Positions 51,225 to 59,377 of a DNA stretch of 64,000 bases are shown one piece after another. Both the position numbers and the translations under genes were made by a program. This stretch comes from Actinoplanes auranticolor (GTDB lineage: Bacteria > Actinomycetota > Actinomycetes > Mycobacteriales > Micromonosporaceae). Positions within the stretch are counted from its first letter, which is position 1. Each line of letters opens with the position of its first letter. Under the pieces are notes generated by a model. That model had not been told where the DNA came from. It saw nothing but the letters and a program-made list of their open reading frames with translations, and did not search any database. Location of the stretch: positions 87,921 to 151,920 of the forward strand of contig NZ_BOQL01000038.1 of NCBI RefSeq assembly GCF_018332655.1, written 5' to 3'.

Positions 51225-51875
51225 TCACGACCCAGCACACCCAGCCGGGATCTGGTCCGCACTGGACACGGCCGGGCGATGGCGGGCGTGCCGGACCGGC
51301 GTCTGAGTCGCCAGGCCGCGTGCCCGGCAGCTGGTTGCCGCAACGCACCGGTTCGGGTTGCTCGGCGATTCCCAGCACGCCGGCGGCGATCTCGCCATGG
51401 CACAGCACGTGGCCTTGCTGGAAAGTCCCCGTACGGGCCCGCAAGATGCGGTGGGCGGCGGCGCGTCGCGGCGGTTGCCCGAGCTGCGCGAAGCCCAGCA
51501 ACCGGTTGCCCGGTGCTTGGTGCAGTCCGTCCGTCGAACTACGGGCGACCGCCGCCCGGAACCGTCCAGAAGATCCTCGAGGCCGCAACGCCTCAGCTGC
51601 TCCCGGACCCGCGGTTCCGGGTCGACCACCACGAGGTTCGTCTCTTGAGCGGCGGCCTCATCGTGGCCGGACCGCAGGGCGGCGATCCCCGCATCCGAAA
51701 TCGACGGCACGGCACTGAGATCCACGACGATACGATGAGGGCGGGTGGCAGCCAGAACCGCAATAACTCGATCACTGAGCTTGTAGGCGTCTTCGGGCCT
51801 TATCTCACCTTGTGGCTCGATCGCGATCGCCATCATCGGTTCGGGCAGTCGGTGGGTGCTGATCATGAGCGTCAT
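51225..51875 (-). CDS. STAS-domain protein with uncertain C-terminal half
   Basis: 216-aa frame. Residues ~14-105 form a STAS domain (AIAIEPQGEIRPEDAYKLSD, IVVDLSAVPSISDAGIAAL, VVVDPEPRVREQLRRCGLED). The switch loop reads S-D-A-G, with no serine or threonine at the phospho-acceptor position. After residue ~110 the sequence is Cys/Arg/Pro-rich and unlike any domain I know, and an alternative minus-strand frame looks equally plausible there, so a frameshift near 51550 is possible. GGAG precedes the ATG at 51875. Confidence 0.6.
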   Translation of the reverse strand: MTLMISTHRLPEPMMAIAIEPQGEIRPEDAYKLSDRVIAVLAATRPHRIVVDLSAVPSISDAGIAALRSGHDEAAAQETNLVVVDPEPRVREQLRRCGLEDLLDGSGRRSPVVRRTDCTKHRATGCWASRSSGNRRDAPPPTASCGPVRGLSSKATCCAMARSPPACWESPSNPNRCVAATSCRARGLATQTPVRHARHRPAVSSADQIPAGCAGS

Positions 51876-51977
51876 CGGATCTCCATCCGGGCTGGCGGTG
51901 CACCGCGGTGCGGCCTTGACCCGATCGACTGTTCACCTTCTCTATGACGAGAGTCGATCAAAAACTGCCCACTCCGA

Positions 51978-51992
51978 TGACAGTTACGCGAC
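51978..51992 (+). promoter_or_regulatory. TGAC direct-repeat element N
   Basis: TGACAGTTACGCGAC, 11-bp period with one mismatch in the second half-site, 103 bp upstream of the STAS gene at 51875. Confidence 0.35.
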
Positions 51993-52300
51993 GCTGTCCC
52001 GGGCTGTCCACGCCGAGCCGCCGTATGCGGGGCAGGCACGGCGGCAGCGCCAGTGTGTGATGAGCACCGGCGATCCCGTCGCTGGTACCAGGTGCGTGCA
52101 GGAACGGCGTGTTGACCGGCTCCATACCTCGCCCGCCGCGAGGACCGCACGGCATCCGCCCTCGGCCATCGATGACAGCAAGAGCGGGCTGCCAAGAAGG
52201 ATGATGCAGCCTGACGGCACGTCACCTGGTCGATCCAACGAGCGGCATTCGCCGGTATGCGGAATCGTCAACCGCAGAGACGACCACGGTATCGAGCGCT

Positions 52301-52437
52301 GTCGAGACGACGGCGTCAATTTCACGAAATCGTCATGACATCGCCAGGTCGGTGAGATCTCGCTGCGCAACGCTTCGAACCAGATGGTGTCTGTTGCCTG
52401 CTGACCGGCCCGTCCGTCCCCGGGGTAGCGGGCCAGG
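52301..52437 (+). repeat. duplicated intergenic element, copy 2
   Basis: Second copy of the ~136-bp element at 39318-39453, in the same orientation, with a TGAC-type repeat at its left end and CGGGGTAGCGG at its right end. It sits in an 818-bp region (51876-52693) that contains no supported gene. Confidence 0.6.
52321..52335 (-). promoter_or_regulatory. TGAC direct-repeat element O
   Basis: Plus strand TTCACGAAATCGTCA (minus strand TGACGATTTCGTGAA), 11-bp period, inside copy 2 of the duplicated intergenic element. Confidence 0.35.
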
Positions 52438-52579
52438 TGCGGCCACCGAGCCGCATCGCCACAGCTCGGTGGCGCGACACCAGTCGATCCGCGGTTCATG
52501 GACCACTGGTCACCTCATCAAGGGTGTGGCCGGGTAGACGTGGCCCCGGTCCGGAACGGCGGACAGCCGCGGTGGCGTC

Positions 52580-52618
52580 TGCCCGCGCGAGCTCGGCTCT
52601 GCGCAGCTCGCGCGGGCA
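52580..52618. terminator. orphan hairpin
   Basis: Perfect 14-bp stem (TGCCCGCGCGAGCT and complement) with an 11-nt loop, about 75 nt upstream of the small gene at 52694. No gene ends just before it on either strand, so it may terminate a transcript starting in the duplicated element at 52301-52437, or act as a leader structure. Confidence 0.5.
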
Positions 52619-52693
52619 TCCGTCCCGACAGACTTTCAGCGCCCGGAAGGTGGCGCCGCCCGGCCCACCGGTGAACGACGAAAGGAACTTGTC

Positions 52694-52900
52694 ATGCCGA
52701 ACGTGCAGCAACCTGAGATGCGACGCAGTGGCGAGACCCGTCTCGTGCAGGACAGCGACGGCCCGCAGCCGGGCGGCACCGGAGGCGCCCGGCAGGAACA
52801 CCGCAACGTACCACCCGACCAACAGTCGCCGTACGGCCCGGACCAGGGCCGCACGGGTGAGTCCGGCGAGCCGGAGGGACGCGCCGCAGAAGGCGACTGA
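52694..52900 (+). CDS. 68-aa hydrophilic hypothetical protein
   Basis: Short, highly charged protein rich in Gly, Glu, Gln and Pro (MPNVQQPEMRRSGETRLVQD...), without cysteine or hydrophobic helix; probably disordered. AAAGGAAC lies 6-7 nt before the ATG. Composition recalls small hydrophilin-like stress proteins, but no family is recognised. Confidence 0.5.
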   Translation: MPNVQQPEMRRSGETRLVQDSDGPQPGGTGGARQEHRNVPPDQQSPYGPDQGRTGESGEPEGRAAEGD

Positions 52901-52989
52901 AGCTGAGCCGGCCCGACGTGGACTGGACCGCTCCTGGTCCACCGGGCTGCGATCCTGCCGCCGCCGTCCACGTTCTCGTCGCGGCCCCT

Positions 52990-53187
52990 TCAGCGCCAGA
53001 CGTGGTACGGCGCCGGCTGATTCACGGCGGCAATGTCATCGGCCGCAACGTGTGCGCCGGGCTGCGTCTGCTCGCCTCCCAGCCACCGGTCGTCGGGAAC
53101 CGGGAGCAGGACGGCCGTGGCAGCCCGCAGGACGTCACCGCACCGGTCCTCGTCGTCCAACCACACGAAGAGCCTCCGCTCACTCAC
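52990..53187 (-). CDS. possible 65-aa small protein
   Basis: GTG-initiated frame (SERRLFVWLDDEDRCGDVLR...) with about 86% G/C at third codon positions and a GGTGG sequence 6-10 nt upstream. Divergent from the USP gene at 53249. No family recognised. Confidence 0.35.
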   Translation of the reverse strand: MSERRLFVWLDDEDRCGDVLRAATAVLLPVPDDRWLGGEQTQPGAHVAADDIAAVNQPAPYHVWR

Positions 53188-53248
53188 GACACCACCACGA
53201 CGCCTGACTGTTGCGCGCCACATTCCGTGAACCAAAGGGGAGACGACC

Positions 53249-54139
53249 ATGGGAAACTACGAGATCGTGGTAGGCGTAGACGGATCACCCGACGCAGACC
53301 TGGCCGTACGGTGGGCAGCCAGCCGCGCCGAGCGCACCGGCGCTCACCTGCGGCTGCTGCACGCGTACATCAGGCCGGTACCCGCCCCGTCGATGCCCCT
53401 GACAGCCGCGACCGCCGCGCCGGACGACTACTTCGCCACGGCCGGCGAAGCCGTCCTCACCAAGGCGGCCGACGTAGCGCACGCCCGGGCCCCCGGCATC
53501 GACGTGATCACCGACCTGCGCGTCGAGGGCGCCGCACCGGCACTCATTGACGTCTCCGACGATGCCGATGTCATCGTCGTCGGCTCCCGCGGGCTCGGCG
53601 GGTTCAAAGGCATGCTCCTCGGCTCGGTCAGCTCGCAGGTCTCCGGACGCGCGCGCTGCCCGACCGTCGTCGTGCGAGGCCAGGCACCCGCCACCGGCCC
53701 TGTCGTGGTCGGCGTCGACGGCTCCGAACCCGCAGCCGCCGCACTGACCTTCGCGTTCGCCGAGGCTCACCGCCTCGGCACAACCGTCGTCGCCGTCCAC
53801 GCGTGGAGCACGCCCCTGCCGACCGGACCGGCAGAAGCCGCCGCCCTCGCCATGGCCGCCGGCGACGATCGAGCCCGTTACCAACGCACGGCACAGCAGG
53901 TCCTCACCGACTCGGTGGACGGCCACCGGCAGAGGTACCCCGACGTACCCGTCACCGAGCGACTCACCGAGGCCGGCCCCGCCGGCGCCCTGCTCGAAGC
54001 CGCCACCGAACCGGCGATGATCGTCGTCGGCTCCCGCGGACACGGCGGCTTCACCGGACTACTGCTCGGCTCGACCAGCCAATCCGTGCTGCGCCACGCC
54101 ACCTGCCCCGTCGCCGTCATACGCAACGTACAAGCCTGA
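53249..54139 (+). CDS. tandem universal stress protein 2
   Basis: 296-aa protein with two UspA domains (about residues 1-145 and 150-294). Each has the G-2X-G-9X-G-S/T nucleotide-binding signature (GSRGLGGFKGMLLGSVS; GSRGHGGFTGLLLGSTS) and a VVGVDGS strand. Cytoplasmic, probably ATP-binding stress protein. AAGGGGAGA precedes the ATG. Followed by a non-coding region with two TGAC repeats. Confidence 0.9.
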   Translation: MGNYEIVVGVDGSPDADLAVRWAASRAERTGAHLRLLHAYIRPVPAPSMPLTAATAAPDDYFATAGEAVLTKAADVAHARAPGIDVITDLRVEGAAPALIDVSDDADVIVVGSRGLGGFKGMLLGSVSSQVSGRARCPTVVVRGQAPATGPVVVGVDGSEPAAAALTFAFAEAHRLGTTVVAVHAWSTPLPTGPAEAAALAMAAGDDRARYQRTAQQVLTDSVDGHRQRYPDVPVTERLTEAGPAGALLEAATEPAMIVVGSRGHGGFTGLLLGSTSQSVLRHATCPVAVIRNVQA

Positions 54140-54353
54140 CCGCAGACAGCGTGACACCCCGTACGGTGCCAATGTGCGTTCCACCGTGCAGGCATGGCTG
54201 TGGCGTGTCCGCGACGGCGGTGGGACTCGTGGCCGACAGACCACCCACCTCGATCAGCCCGAGGACCAAGCGATACGGGACGGCGTTGGTAGTCGTTATC
54301 ACCCGCAGCCCATGGCTACGCTTCCGACCAGATCAGTCGACTGCAGTAAGTGT

Positions 54354-54368
54354 TGACGGTCGCATGAC
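54354..54368 (+). promoter_or_regulatory. TGAC direct-repeat element P
   Basis: TGACGGTCGCATGAC, 11-bp period; the first of two tandem elements upstream of the HesB-like gene. Confidence 0.45.
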
Positions 54369-54384
54369 AATCTTCGCGGCTTCG

Positions 54385-54399
54385 TGAAAGTCTCGTGAC
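54385..54399 (+). promoter_or_regulatory. TGAC direct-repeat element Q
   Basis: TGAAAGTCTCGTGAC, 11-bp period with one mismatch; 81 bp before the HesB-like gene and 31 bp from element P. Confidence 0.4.
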
Positions 54400-54479
54400 T
54401 TATCAGTCGGACTGGGTTGTCCGCGGGGCACGATGGGCAAGCGGAAAGAGAACCACTGGCCCGCAAAGGAGGATCCACA

Positions 54480-54794
54480 ATGATAGCCGTTACCGGGAAT
54501 GCCGCTCGAGCCGTACGACGAATGACCAATACCGAAACCTATCCGCACGCCGGATTGAGCATCAGAAAGATCGACGACGAGAAATTCGGCTTCTCGGTCG
54601 TGCCGGACAACGCAGGTGGCGAGGTCGCCGTACCCGGAACAAACGTCTACCTGGACCGGCCAGCTGCCGCTGCGCTCGAACACGCCACACTCGACGCCGC
54701 CGCGAACGCTACCCGCGCCGCGCAGCTCGTCCTGGATAAGACCCCTTCCAGAAAGCCGTCTCCGGCGGGATTATCCGACTCCAGTCACGAATAA
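54480..54794 (+). CDS. HesB/IscA-fold protein lacking the conserved cysteines
   Basis: 104-aa protein matching the A-type carrier fold by pattern (AVTGNAARAVRRMTN; AGLSIRKIDDEKFGFSVVPD; VPGTNVYLDRPAAAALEHAT). Genuine IscA/HesB carriers use three cysteines to bind an Fe-S cluster; none is present here, so cluster transfer is unlikely. AAAGGAGG 7 nt upstream fixes the ATG. Two tandem TGAC elements lie 81-126 bp upstream, more than for any other gene here. Confidence 0.65.
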   Translation: MIAVTGNAARAVRRMTNTETYPHAGLSIRKIDDEKFGFSVVPDNAGGEVAVPGTNVYLDRPAAAALEHATLDAAANATRAAQLVLDKTPSRKPSPAGLSDSSHE

Positions 54795-54959
54795 ATCCTG
54801 CCCCAGTGAAGCTGGTTGGGCCAGCGCATTCGGAAGCCGTTCGGTAGTCCCTTTCGGATCTGCTACGACGATTCTGCCTCGATTCGTCAGAGTGCTTGAT
54901 CGTGGTCATCCGTTTCGGCATGGCCTTTTTTGCTGGTGTGTGCGGTGTGGTGTGGTGCG

Positions 54960-55292
54960 TCAGACCGCGGTGCCGTCGTGGCCGGCCGGCTTGTGGCCGT
55001 ACCGGGCAGAATCGGATTGGCGACGGTGCTGCTGGCCATGGTGGCCGGCCGCTGCAGGTGGACGCCGTGGCGGTGCTGGGAACGGCGGTGGTCCTGTTGG
55101 TCACCGCGCTGAGCCTGCCGGCGCTTGCGGCGGGTGATGAAAGCCGAGGGCCTGCGGACCGAATACGCGATTCCCCCGACCGCCCGGTCACCGATGGGCG
55201 TGCAGCGTATTCGTCACGAAACGATGATGCCCCCGCAGGCCTTCCGCCATGCGCAGGAGGACTACTTGAACGAGATCGGTCCGCGGGCGTGA
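54960..55292 (+). pseudogene. frameshifted C-terminal remnant of a membrane protein
   Basis: Protein-like sequence jumps between frames: VVAGRLVAVPGRIGLATVLL, then VDAVAVLGTAVVLLVTALSL in another frame, then back to LRRVMKAEGLRTEYAIPPTA... and a stop at 55292. Joined, this reads as two transmembrane helices and a cytoplasmic tail with high third-position G/C. The 51-residue tail alone (ATG at 55137) has good coding statistics. Family not recognised. Confidence 0.4.
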
Positions 55293-55332
55293 GCGCTCGT
55301 GTGCGATCCCTCACTGAGCGATGGGAGGCTCC

Positions 55333-56283
55333 ATGTCTGACATCCGGCTTCGTACCAGCCATACCGGCACTGATCGCCGACTCGCCACGATCGTCGTCGG
55401 CGTCGACGGATCCGACGGCGCGATCGCTGCCGTACGGTGGGCTGCCAGGCACGCTCGGGCGACCGGCGCCCGGCTGCGCCTGGTCCACGCCTTCAAGGAG
55501 TCGGTCAGCGCGACGGTCGTGCTTCCGGTGCCGGTGAGCGTCGTCGGTGCCACCCCGCGCCGCCGCCGGGCCCGCCCCGGCAAGCGCATAGTGGCCGTGG
55601 GCGCGGCGGAAGCTCGCATGTTCGCTCCGAGCGTCGAGGTGTCCGGCTGCGTCGAGCCGGGCGGTGTCGTCGACGTGCTGGTCGGCGCGTCGGCGGAAGC
55701 CAGCCTGCTCGTCGTCGGTTCCCGGGGACTGAGCCGGCTACGCGGATCGCTGACGGACTCGGTCGGCATGCAGGTCTCGGCGCACGCGCGCTGTCCCACC
55801 GTGGTGGTGCGCGGTGAGGGCGAGCCCAACGGTCCGGTGGTGGTCGCGGTCGACGGGTCGGAGACCTCGGAGCCGGCGCTGCGATTCGCCTTCGTCGAGG
55901 CCGCCCGCCGGCATGCCGGCCTCGTCGCCGTACACGCGTGGACTCCACCGGTCGTACCGGTCGGGGCCGGGCAGGCAGTCGTCCACACGATGGCCACCGG
56001 GCCGGACCTCACCGAGCTGCGCCGGGCTGCCGGCCGCCTGGTGACCGGCGTGACCGCACCGTGGCGCTCCGCCTTCCCCCACGTCGGCGCGGTCGAGCTG
56101 GTCCTGGAAGGCAGTGCCGAGGAGGCGTTGCCGCAAAGCACTGCGGGCGCCGTACTGGCGGTCGTCGGGTCCCGTGGCCGGGGCCGGCTGTCGGGTCTGC
56201 TGCTCGGCTCGACCAGCCAGGCGATGCTGGCCGGGGCCGATTGCCCGGTGGTCGTGGTCCGCGACACGGAGACACCCGGGTGA
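55333..56283 (+). CDS. tandem universal stress protein 3
   Basis: 316-aa two-domain UspA protein (about residues 15-165 and 170-314). Nucleotide-binding signatures: GSRGLSRLRGSLTDSVG (last Gly-Ser altered to DSVG) and GSRGRGRLSGLLLGSTS. Domain 1 contains a basic insert (RRRRARPGKR). GGGAGG 4 nt upstream points to the ATG at 55333 over one 12 nt earlier. Closest in layout to USP 1 at 3485. Confidence 0.88.
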   Translation: MSDIRLRTSHTGTDRRLATIVVGVDGSDGAIAAVRWAARHARATGARLRLVHAFKESVSATVVLPVPVSVVGATPRRRRARPGKRIVAVGAAEARMFAPSVEVSGCVEPGGVVDVLVGASAEASLLVVGSRGLSRLRGSLTDSVGMQVSAHARCPTVVVRGEGEPNGPVVVAVDGSETSEPALRFAFVEAARRHAGLVAVHAWTPPVVPVGAGQAVVHTMATGPDLTELRRAAGRLVTGVTAPWRSAFPHVGAVELVLEGSAEEALPQSTAGAVLAVVGSRGRGRLSGLLLGSTSQAMLAGADCPVVVVRDTETPG

Positions 56284-56285
56284 CC

Positions 56286-56313
56286 CCGGGCCGGACCTGT
56301 TGAGGTGGCCCGG
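56286..56313. terminator. short hairpin terminator
   Basis: 7-bp stem CCGGGCC/GGCCCGG with a nested GACCT/AGGT pairing, just after the stop of USP 3 and before the convergent methyltransferase end. Confidence 0.4.
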
Positions 56314-56346
56314 TGCCGTCTCCGTGCAGTGCGTTGATCGTCCGGG

Positions 56347-57240
56347 CTACGTGGGGGCGTCGGTCGAGCGGTCGGCGTACACGAATCGTTCGATCGGCGA
56401 CACGGCCAGGTCTCGCCCGAGGGGGCGAAGGTAGCGTTCGGCGTATTCGGCAGGGCCGACTTGTTCGTGTTCGGTCCAGCCGTATCCGCCCAGCAGCGCG
56501 GCGGTTTCTTCGGGGAGCAGCCCGAAGTGCCAGACCTGGCGTTTGGTGACGAACTCCTGCCGCGCGGGTGCGGCGCCGTAGTCCCGGGTGCCGTCGAGGA
56601 AGTCGCGGCGCAGGTAGGTGACGATGAGCCGGCTGCCGGGCGCTGCCCTGGTGATGCCGGCGAGTGTTCTGTGGACTGCGTCCTCGGTGAGGTACTGGGT
56701 GACGGCCTCCCAGACGACCATGGCTGGTTCGTTCCAGTCGAAGCCGGCCGCGGTGAGCGCGTCGGTGAGGTCGTCGGTCTCGAGGTCGACTGCGGTGAGC
56801 GTGGTGCCGGCCGGTAGCCGGCCGTAGGCCTCGGTGAGGCGGCGGCGCTTGTAGGCGATGTTGGCCGGCAGATCAGTTTCGATCGAACGGGCGCCGGTCG
56901 GCGCCACGAGCCGGTAGGGGCGGGTGTCCAGCCCGGCACCGAGGAAGACGAACTGCTTGATGCCGTCGTGCAGGGCGTCCCGGACTTTGTCGTCCGCGTA
57001 CCGTTTGCGGCACAGCATGCCGGCCCAGAGGCCCTGTGCCTTGCTGTCGGTGGCCCGCACGAGCAGCCGGTGGACCGGCTTCCAGCGGCAGGCGCCCACG
57101 ATCAGGCGCTGGCCGGGTGGAAGCATGCGGACGGCGTCCGGGTCGTCGAACAGCCGTTGGTGCGCCGGGAGGAGCTGCTCGCACGCGGCGATCACCATCG
57201 GGCCGAAGGCGGTCTGCGCCGCGGGCGGTCGTGCTGTCAT
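56347..57240 (-). CDS. SAM-dependent methyltransferase (PPM1/TIGR00027-like)
   Basis: 297-aa class I methyltransferase of the leucine carboxyl methyltransferase-like family. SAM-binding motif QFVFLGAGLDTRPYRL, acidic motif SIETDLPANIAYKRRRL, then LTAVDLETDDLTDAL and MVVWEAVTQYLTEDAV. Substrate unknown; the family includes polyketide and small-molecule O-methyltransferases. Its ATG overlaps the stop of the upstream regulator (ATGA), so the regulator probably controls it. Confidence 0.85.
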   Translation of the reverse strand: MTARPPAAQTAFGPMVIAACEQLLPAHQRLFDDPDAVRMLPPGQRLIVGACRWKPVHRLLVRATDSKAQGLWAGMLCRKRYADDKVRDALHDGIKQFVFLGAGLDTRPYRLVAPTGARSIETDLPANIAYKRRRLTEAYGRLPAGTTLTAVDLETDDLTDALTAAGFDWNEPAMVVWEAVTQYLTEDAVHRTLAGITRAAPGSRLIVTYLRRDFLDGTRDYGAAPARQEFVTKRQVWHFGLLPEETAALLGGYGWTEHEQVGPAEYAERYLRPLGRDLAVSPIERFVYADRSTDAPT

Positions 57241-57761
57241 CGTCGTGACTCCTCGGCTGCGCGGGTGGTCGAGGGCAGCGGCGGCGCGTTGTCGAAGATC
57301 TGTTGCATCCATCGGAAGACGTCGTTGGCCACGGCTATGCGCCCACCGCGATCAGGCGACGACCCGGCCAGCGGCGTGCCGTCCTGCAGAATCCTGCCGA
57401 GGGAGGCCAGCGAGGCGATCTGCCGCTGGACGACCTTCTCCCAGGCGTCGTCGTCGACGCGGTAGTACACAGTGCGGCTCGCCGGCTTGGTCAGGACACG
57501 GACGAAGCCGACGGAACTGAGCAGGCGCAGGTTCGTCGACAGCGACGCCCGGCTGGCACCGATCGCGGTCGCGATCTGCTGCGCGGACTGCTCCGGCGGG
57601 TCACAGATCATCAGCCAGCCGAGCACCCGCCCGGCGATCAGCGGCACGCCGTCCTGGTCCGCGCAGTACTTGGCCAGCCGTTCCACCCATTCGAGGGCTT
57701 CCGGGGAAGGACGGGCCGAGGCGTCACCGGTCGACGTTTCAGGCGAGGATGACGGTTTCAC
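57237..57761 (-). CDS. GbsR/MarR-type winged-helix regulator
   Basis: 174-aa DNA-binding protein; a winged helix-turn-helix at about residues 45-110 (SAQQIATAIGASRASLSTNL, RLLSSVGFVRVLTKP). N-terminal 20 residues are Ser/Pro/Thr-rich; the C-terminus is helical and likely dimerises. The start is a GTG at 57761 with no clear ribosome site. An inverted repeat 5-20 nt upstream of the GTG suggests autoregulation together with the coupled methyltransferase gene. Confidence 0.8.
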   Translation of the reverse strand: MKPSSSPETSTGDASARPSPEALEWVERLAKYCADQDGVPLIAGRVLGWLMICDPPEQSAQQIATAIGASRASLSTNLRLLSSVGFVRVLTKPASRTVYYRVDDDAWEKVVQRQIASLASLGRILQDGTPLAGSSPDRGGRIAVANDVFRWMQQIFDNAPPLPSTTRAAEESRR

Positions 57762-57765
57762 AAGG

Positions 57766-57781
57766 TTCAGTCTTCACTGAA
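57766..57781. promoter_or_regulatory. palindromic operator of the methyltransferase operon
   Basis: TTCAGT-CTTC-ACTGAA: perfect 6-bp arms, 4-bp spacer, with partial extension of both arms (AGG/ACCT). It sits 5-20 nt before the regulator GTG and would block transcription when bound. Confidence 0.5.
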
Positions 57782-57832
57782 ACCTGTCCGCTGTCCAGTC
57801 CGATCGTCCGGTGCATGTGCCCGACGCGCCGC

Positions 57833-59164
57833 TCAGTCGGTGCCGCCGGGTCGCGGCGAGGTCTGGTAGATGTCCGGCACGCCGTCGGCGTCGGCGTCGC
57901 GGCTGGCGCGTTCGTGCAGGCGGCGGTAGACCTTGTTGCGGCGGCTGAGCACAACCGCGGCCAGGGTGGCGGCAATGATCGAGCCGGCGACCACGGCCAC
58001 CTTGGCCGCACCGTCGCGTTCGGTACCGGCGCCGTAGGCCAGCTCCCCGATGAGCAGGCTGACGGTGAAACCGATCCCCGCCAGCAGTGACACGCCGAGC
58101 AGGTCCGTCCAGGTCAGTTCATCGTCGAGTTCCGCGTGGGTGAAGCGTGCCATGAGATACGACGCGCCGAGGATGCCGATCACCTTGCCCAGGACCAGAC
58201 CGGCGACGATCCCGAGAACGATCGGGTCGGTGGCGATCGCGCCGAGGTCGGTGCCGCGCAGCGAGACCCCGGCCGCGAAGAACGCGAAGACCGGTACGGC
58301 GATACCGGCGGAGACAGGCCGCCACCGATGCTCCAAGTGCTCCGCCATGCCGCGTTCAGCACCGTTGCGGGCCAGCACCGGGACGGTGAAGCCCAGCAGC
58401 ACCCCGGCGATGGTGGCGTGCACTCCGGAGGCATGCATGAGCGTCCACGCGGTGACGGCCAGCGGGATCAGCGCCCACCACCACGTCTTCCCGCGCTGCA
58501 CCAGCAAGGCGAACACCACGATGGGCAGCAGCGAGCCGAGCAGGAGCAGCAGGTTGAAGTCGTCGGTGTAGAACACCGCGATGATCGTGATCGCGAACAG
58601 GTCGTCGACCACGGCCAAGGTCAGCAGGAACGCACGCAACCCCAACGGCAGATGCGAACCGATCACCGCGAGTACGGCCAGGGCGAAAGCGATGTCGGTG
58701 GCAGTGGGGGTTGCCCAGCCCTGCAGCGCGGAGCTGTCGCCCAGGTTGAACAATACGAAGATCAGCGCCGGTACGGCCATCCCGCCGATCGCGGCGACGA
58801 TGGGCAGGGCTGCCTGGCGGGGGTTGCGGAGACTGCCATCGACGAATTCGCGTTTGAGTTCCAAACCTACGACGAAGAAGAAGATCGCCAGCAGGCCGTC
58901 ACCGGCCCAGTGCGCCAGGTCGAGATCGAGGTGCAACGGCTCGCCGCCCGGCCAGGGCACGAAACGCCTGAGCTGCTCGTAGGTCTCGGTCCACGGCGTG
59001 TTCGCCCAGATCAGCGCCAAAACCGCGCCGAGCAGCAACAGCGCACCGCCGACTGTCTCCATCCGCAACGCCTCGGCGAGGAATTTCGCCTCCCGCCACG
59101 ACGACAACCGGAACAGGCGCGGCCGTGTCGAGCGCTCCTCGTCAGGGTGGTCCGTCACCAGCAT
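57833..59164 (-). CDS. nhaA: Na+/H+ antiporter NhaA
   Basis: 443-aa antiporter with about 11-12 helices. Family signatures: GLLAIFFFVVGLELKREFVD, TATDIAFALAVLAVIG (Asp157), and the paired aspartates of the ion site in LTLAVVDDLFAI (Asp187/Asp188). It exchanges Na+ or Li+ for H+. The cytoplasmic C-terminus ends with an Asp-rich motif (DADADGVPDIYQ) like a type-3-repeat calcium-binding loop, which is unusual for NhaA. Start at 59164 with AGAGGGG upstream. Confidence 0.92.
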   Translation of the reverse strand: MLVTDHPDEERSTRPRLFRLSSWREAKFLAEALRMETVGGALLLLGAVLALIWANTPWTETYEQLRRFVPWPGGEPLHLDLDLAHWAGDGLLAIFFFVVGLELKREFVDGSLRNPRQAALPIVAAIGGMAVPALIFVLFNLGDSSALQGWATPTATDIAFALAVLAVIGSHLPLGLRAFLLTLAVVDDLFAITIIAVFYTDDFNLLLLLGSLLPIVVFALLVQRGKTWWWALIPLAVTAWTLMHASGVHATIAGVLLGFTVPVLARNGAERGMAEHLEHRWRPVSAGIAVPVFAFFAAGVSLRGTDLGAIATDPIVLGIVAGLVLGKVIGILGASYLMARFTHAELDDELTWTDLLGVSLLAGIGFTVSLLIGELAYGAGTERDGAAKVAVVAGSIIAATLAAVVLSRRNKVYRRLHERASRDADADGVPDIYQTSPRPGGTD

Positions 59165-59202
59165 GCCCCTCTGCAACGGGAATGGTTCATGGCGTTTCCG
59201 TC

Positions 59203-59343
59203 CTACCTTCGCTGATTTCCCGTCGTCGCGACATCCGAGAGGACGTCGCCGAGCAGGACGAGCCGATTCTGCACGTCGACGGTGACCCGCTGGCCAGGGC
59301 GGGGTCGACACACGCCAGGCGGAATGCTCACCGCTGCCAGCAT
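59203..59343 (-). pseudogene. BON-domain remnant
   Basis: 46-residue frame from an ATG at 59343 carrying only the first half of a BON domain (QRVTVDVQNRLVLLGDVLSD), then a stop. The V-QN-V-LLG core matches BON proteins 1-5, but the second half with DVCN is missing. It occupies the same place next to the response regulator gene as the intact STAS-BON pair does in module 1. Confidence 0.55.
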
Positions 59344-59377
59344 GCAGCCGGAGCTTGGCGGACGCCGTACGGGCCTG

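Noticed and set aside
51124..51588. Alternative minus-strand frame in the C-terminal half of the STAS gene (AHRILRARTGTFQQG...)
   Set aside because: Coding statistics do not separate it from the annotated frame, and no domain is recognisable in either.
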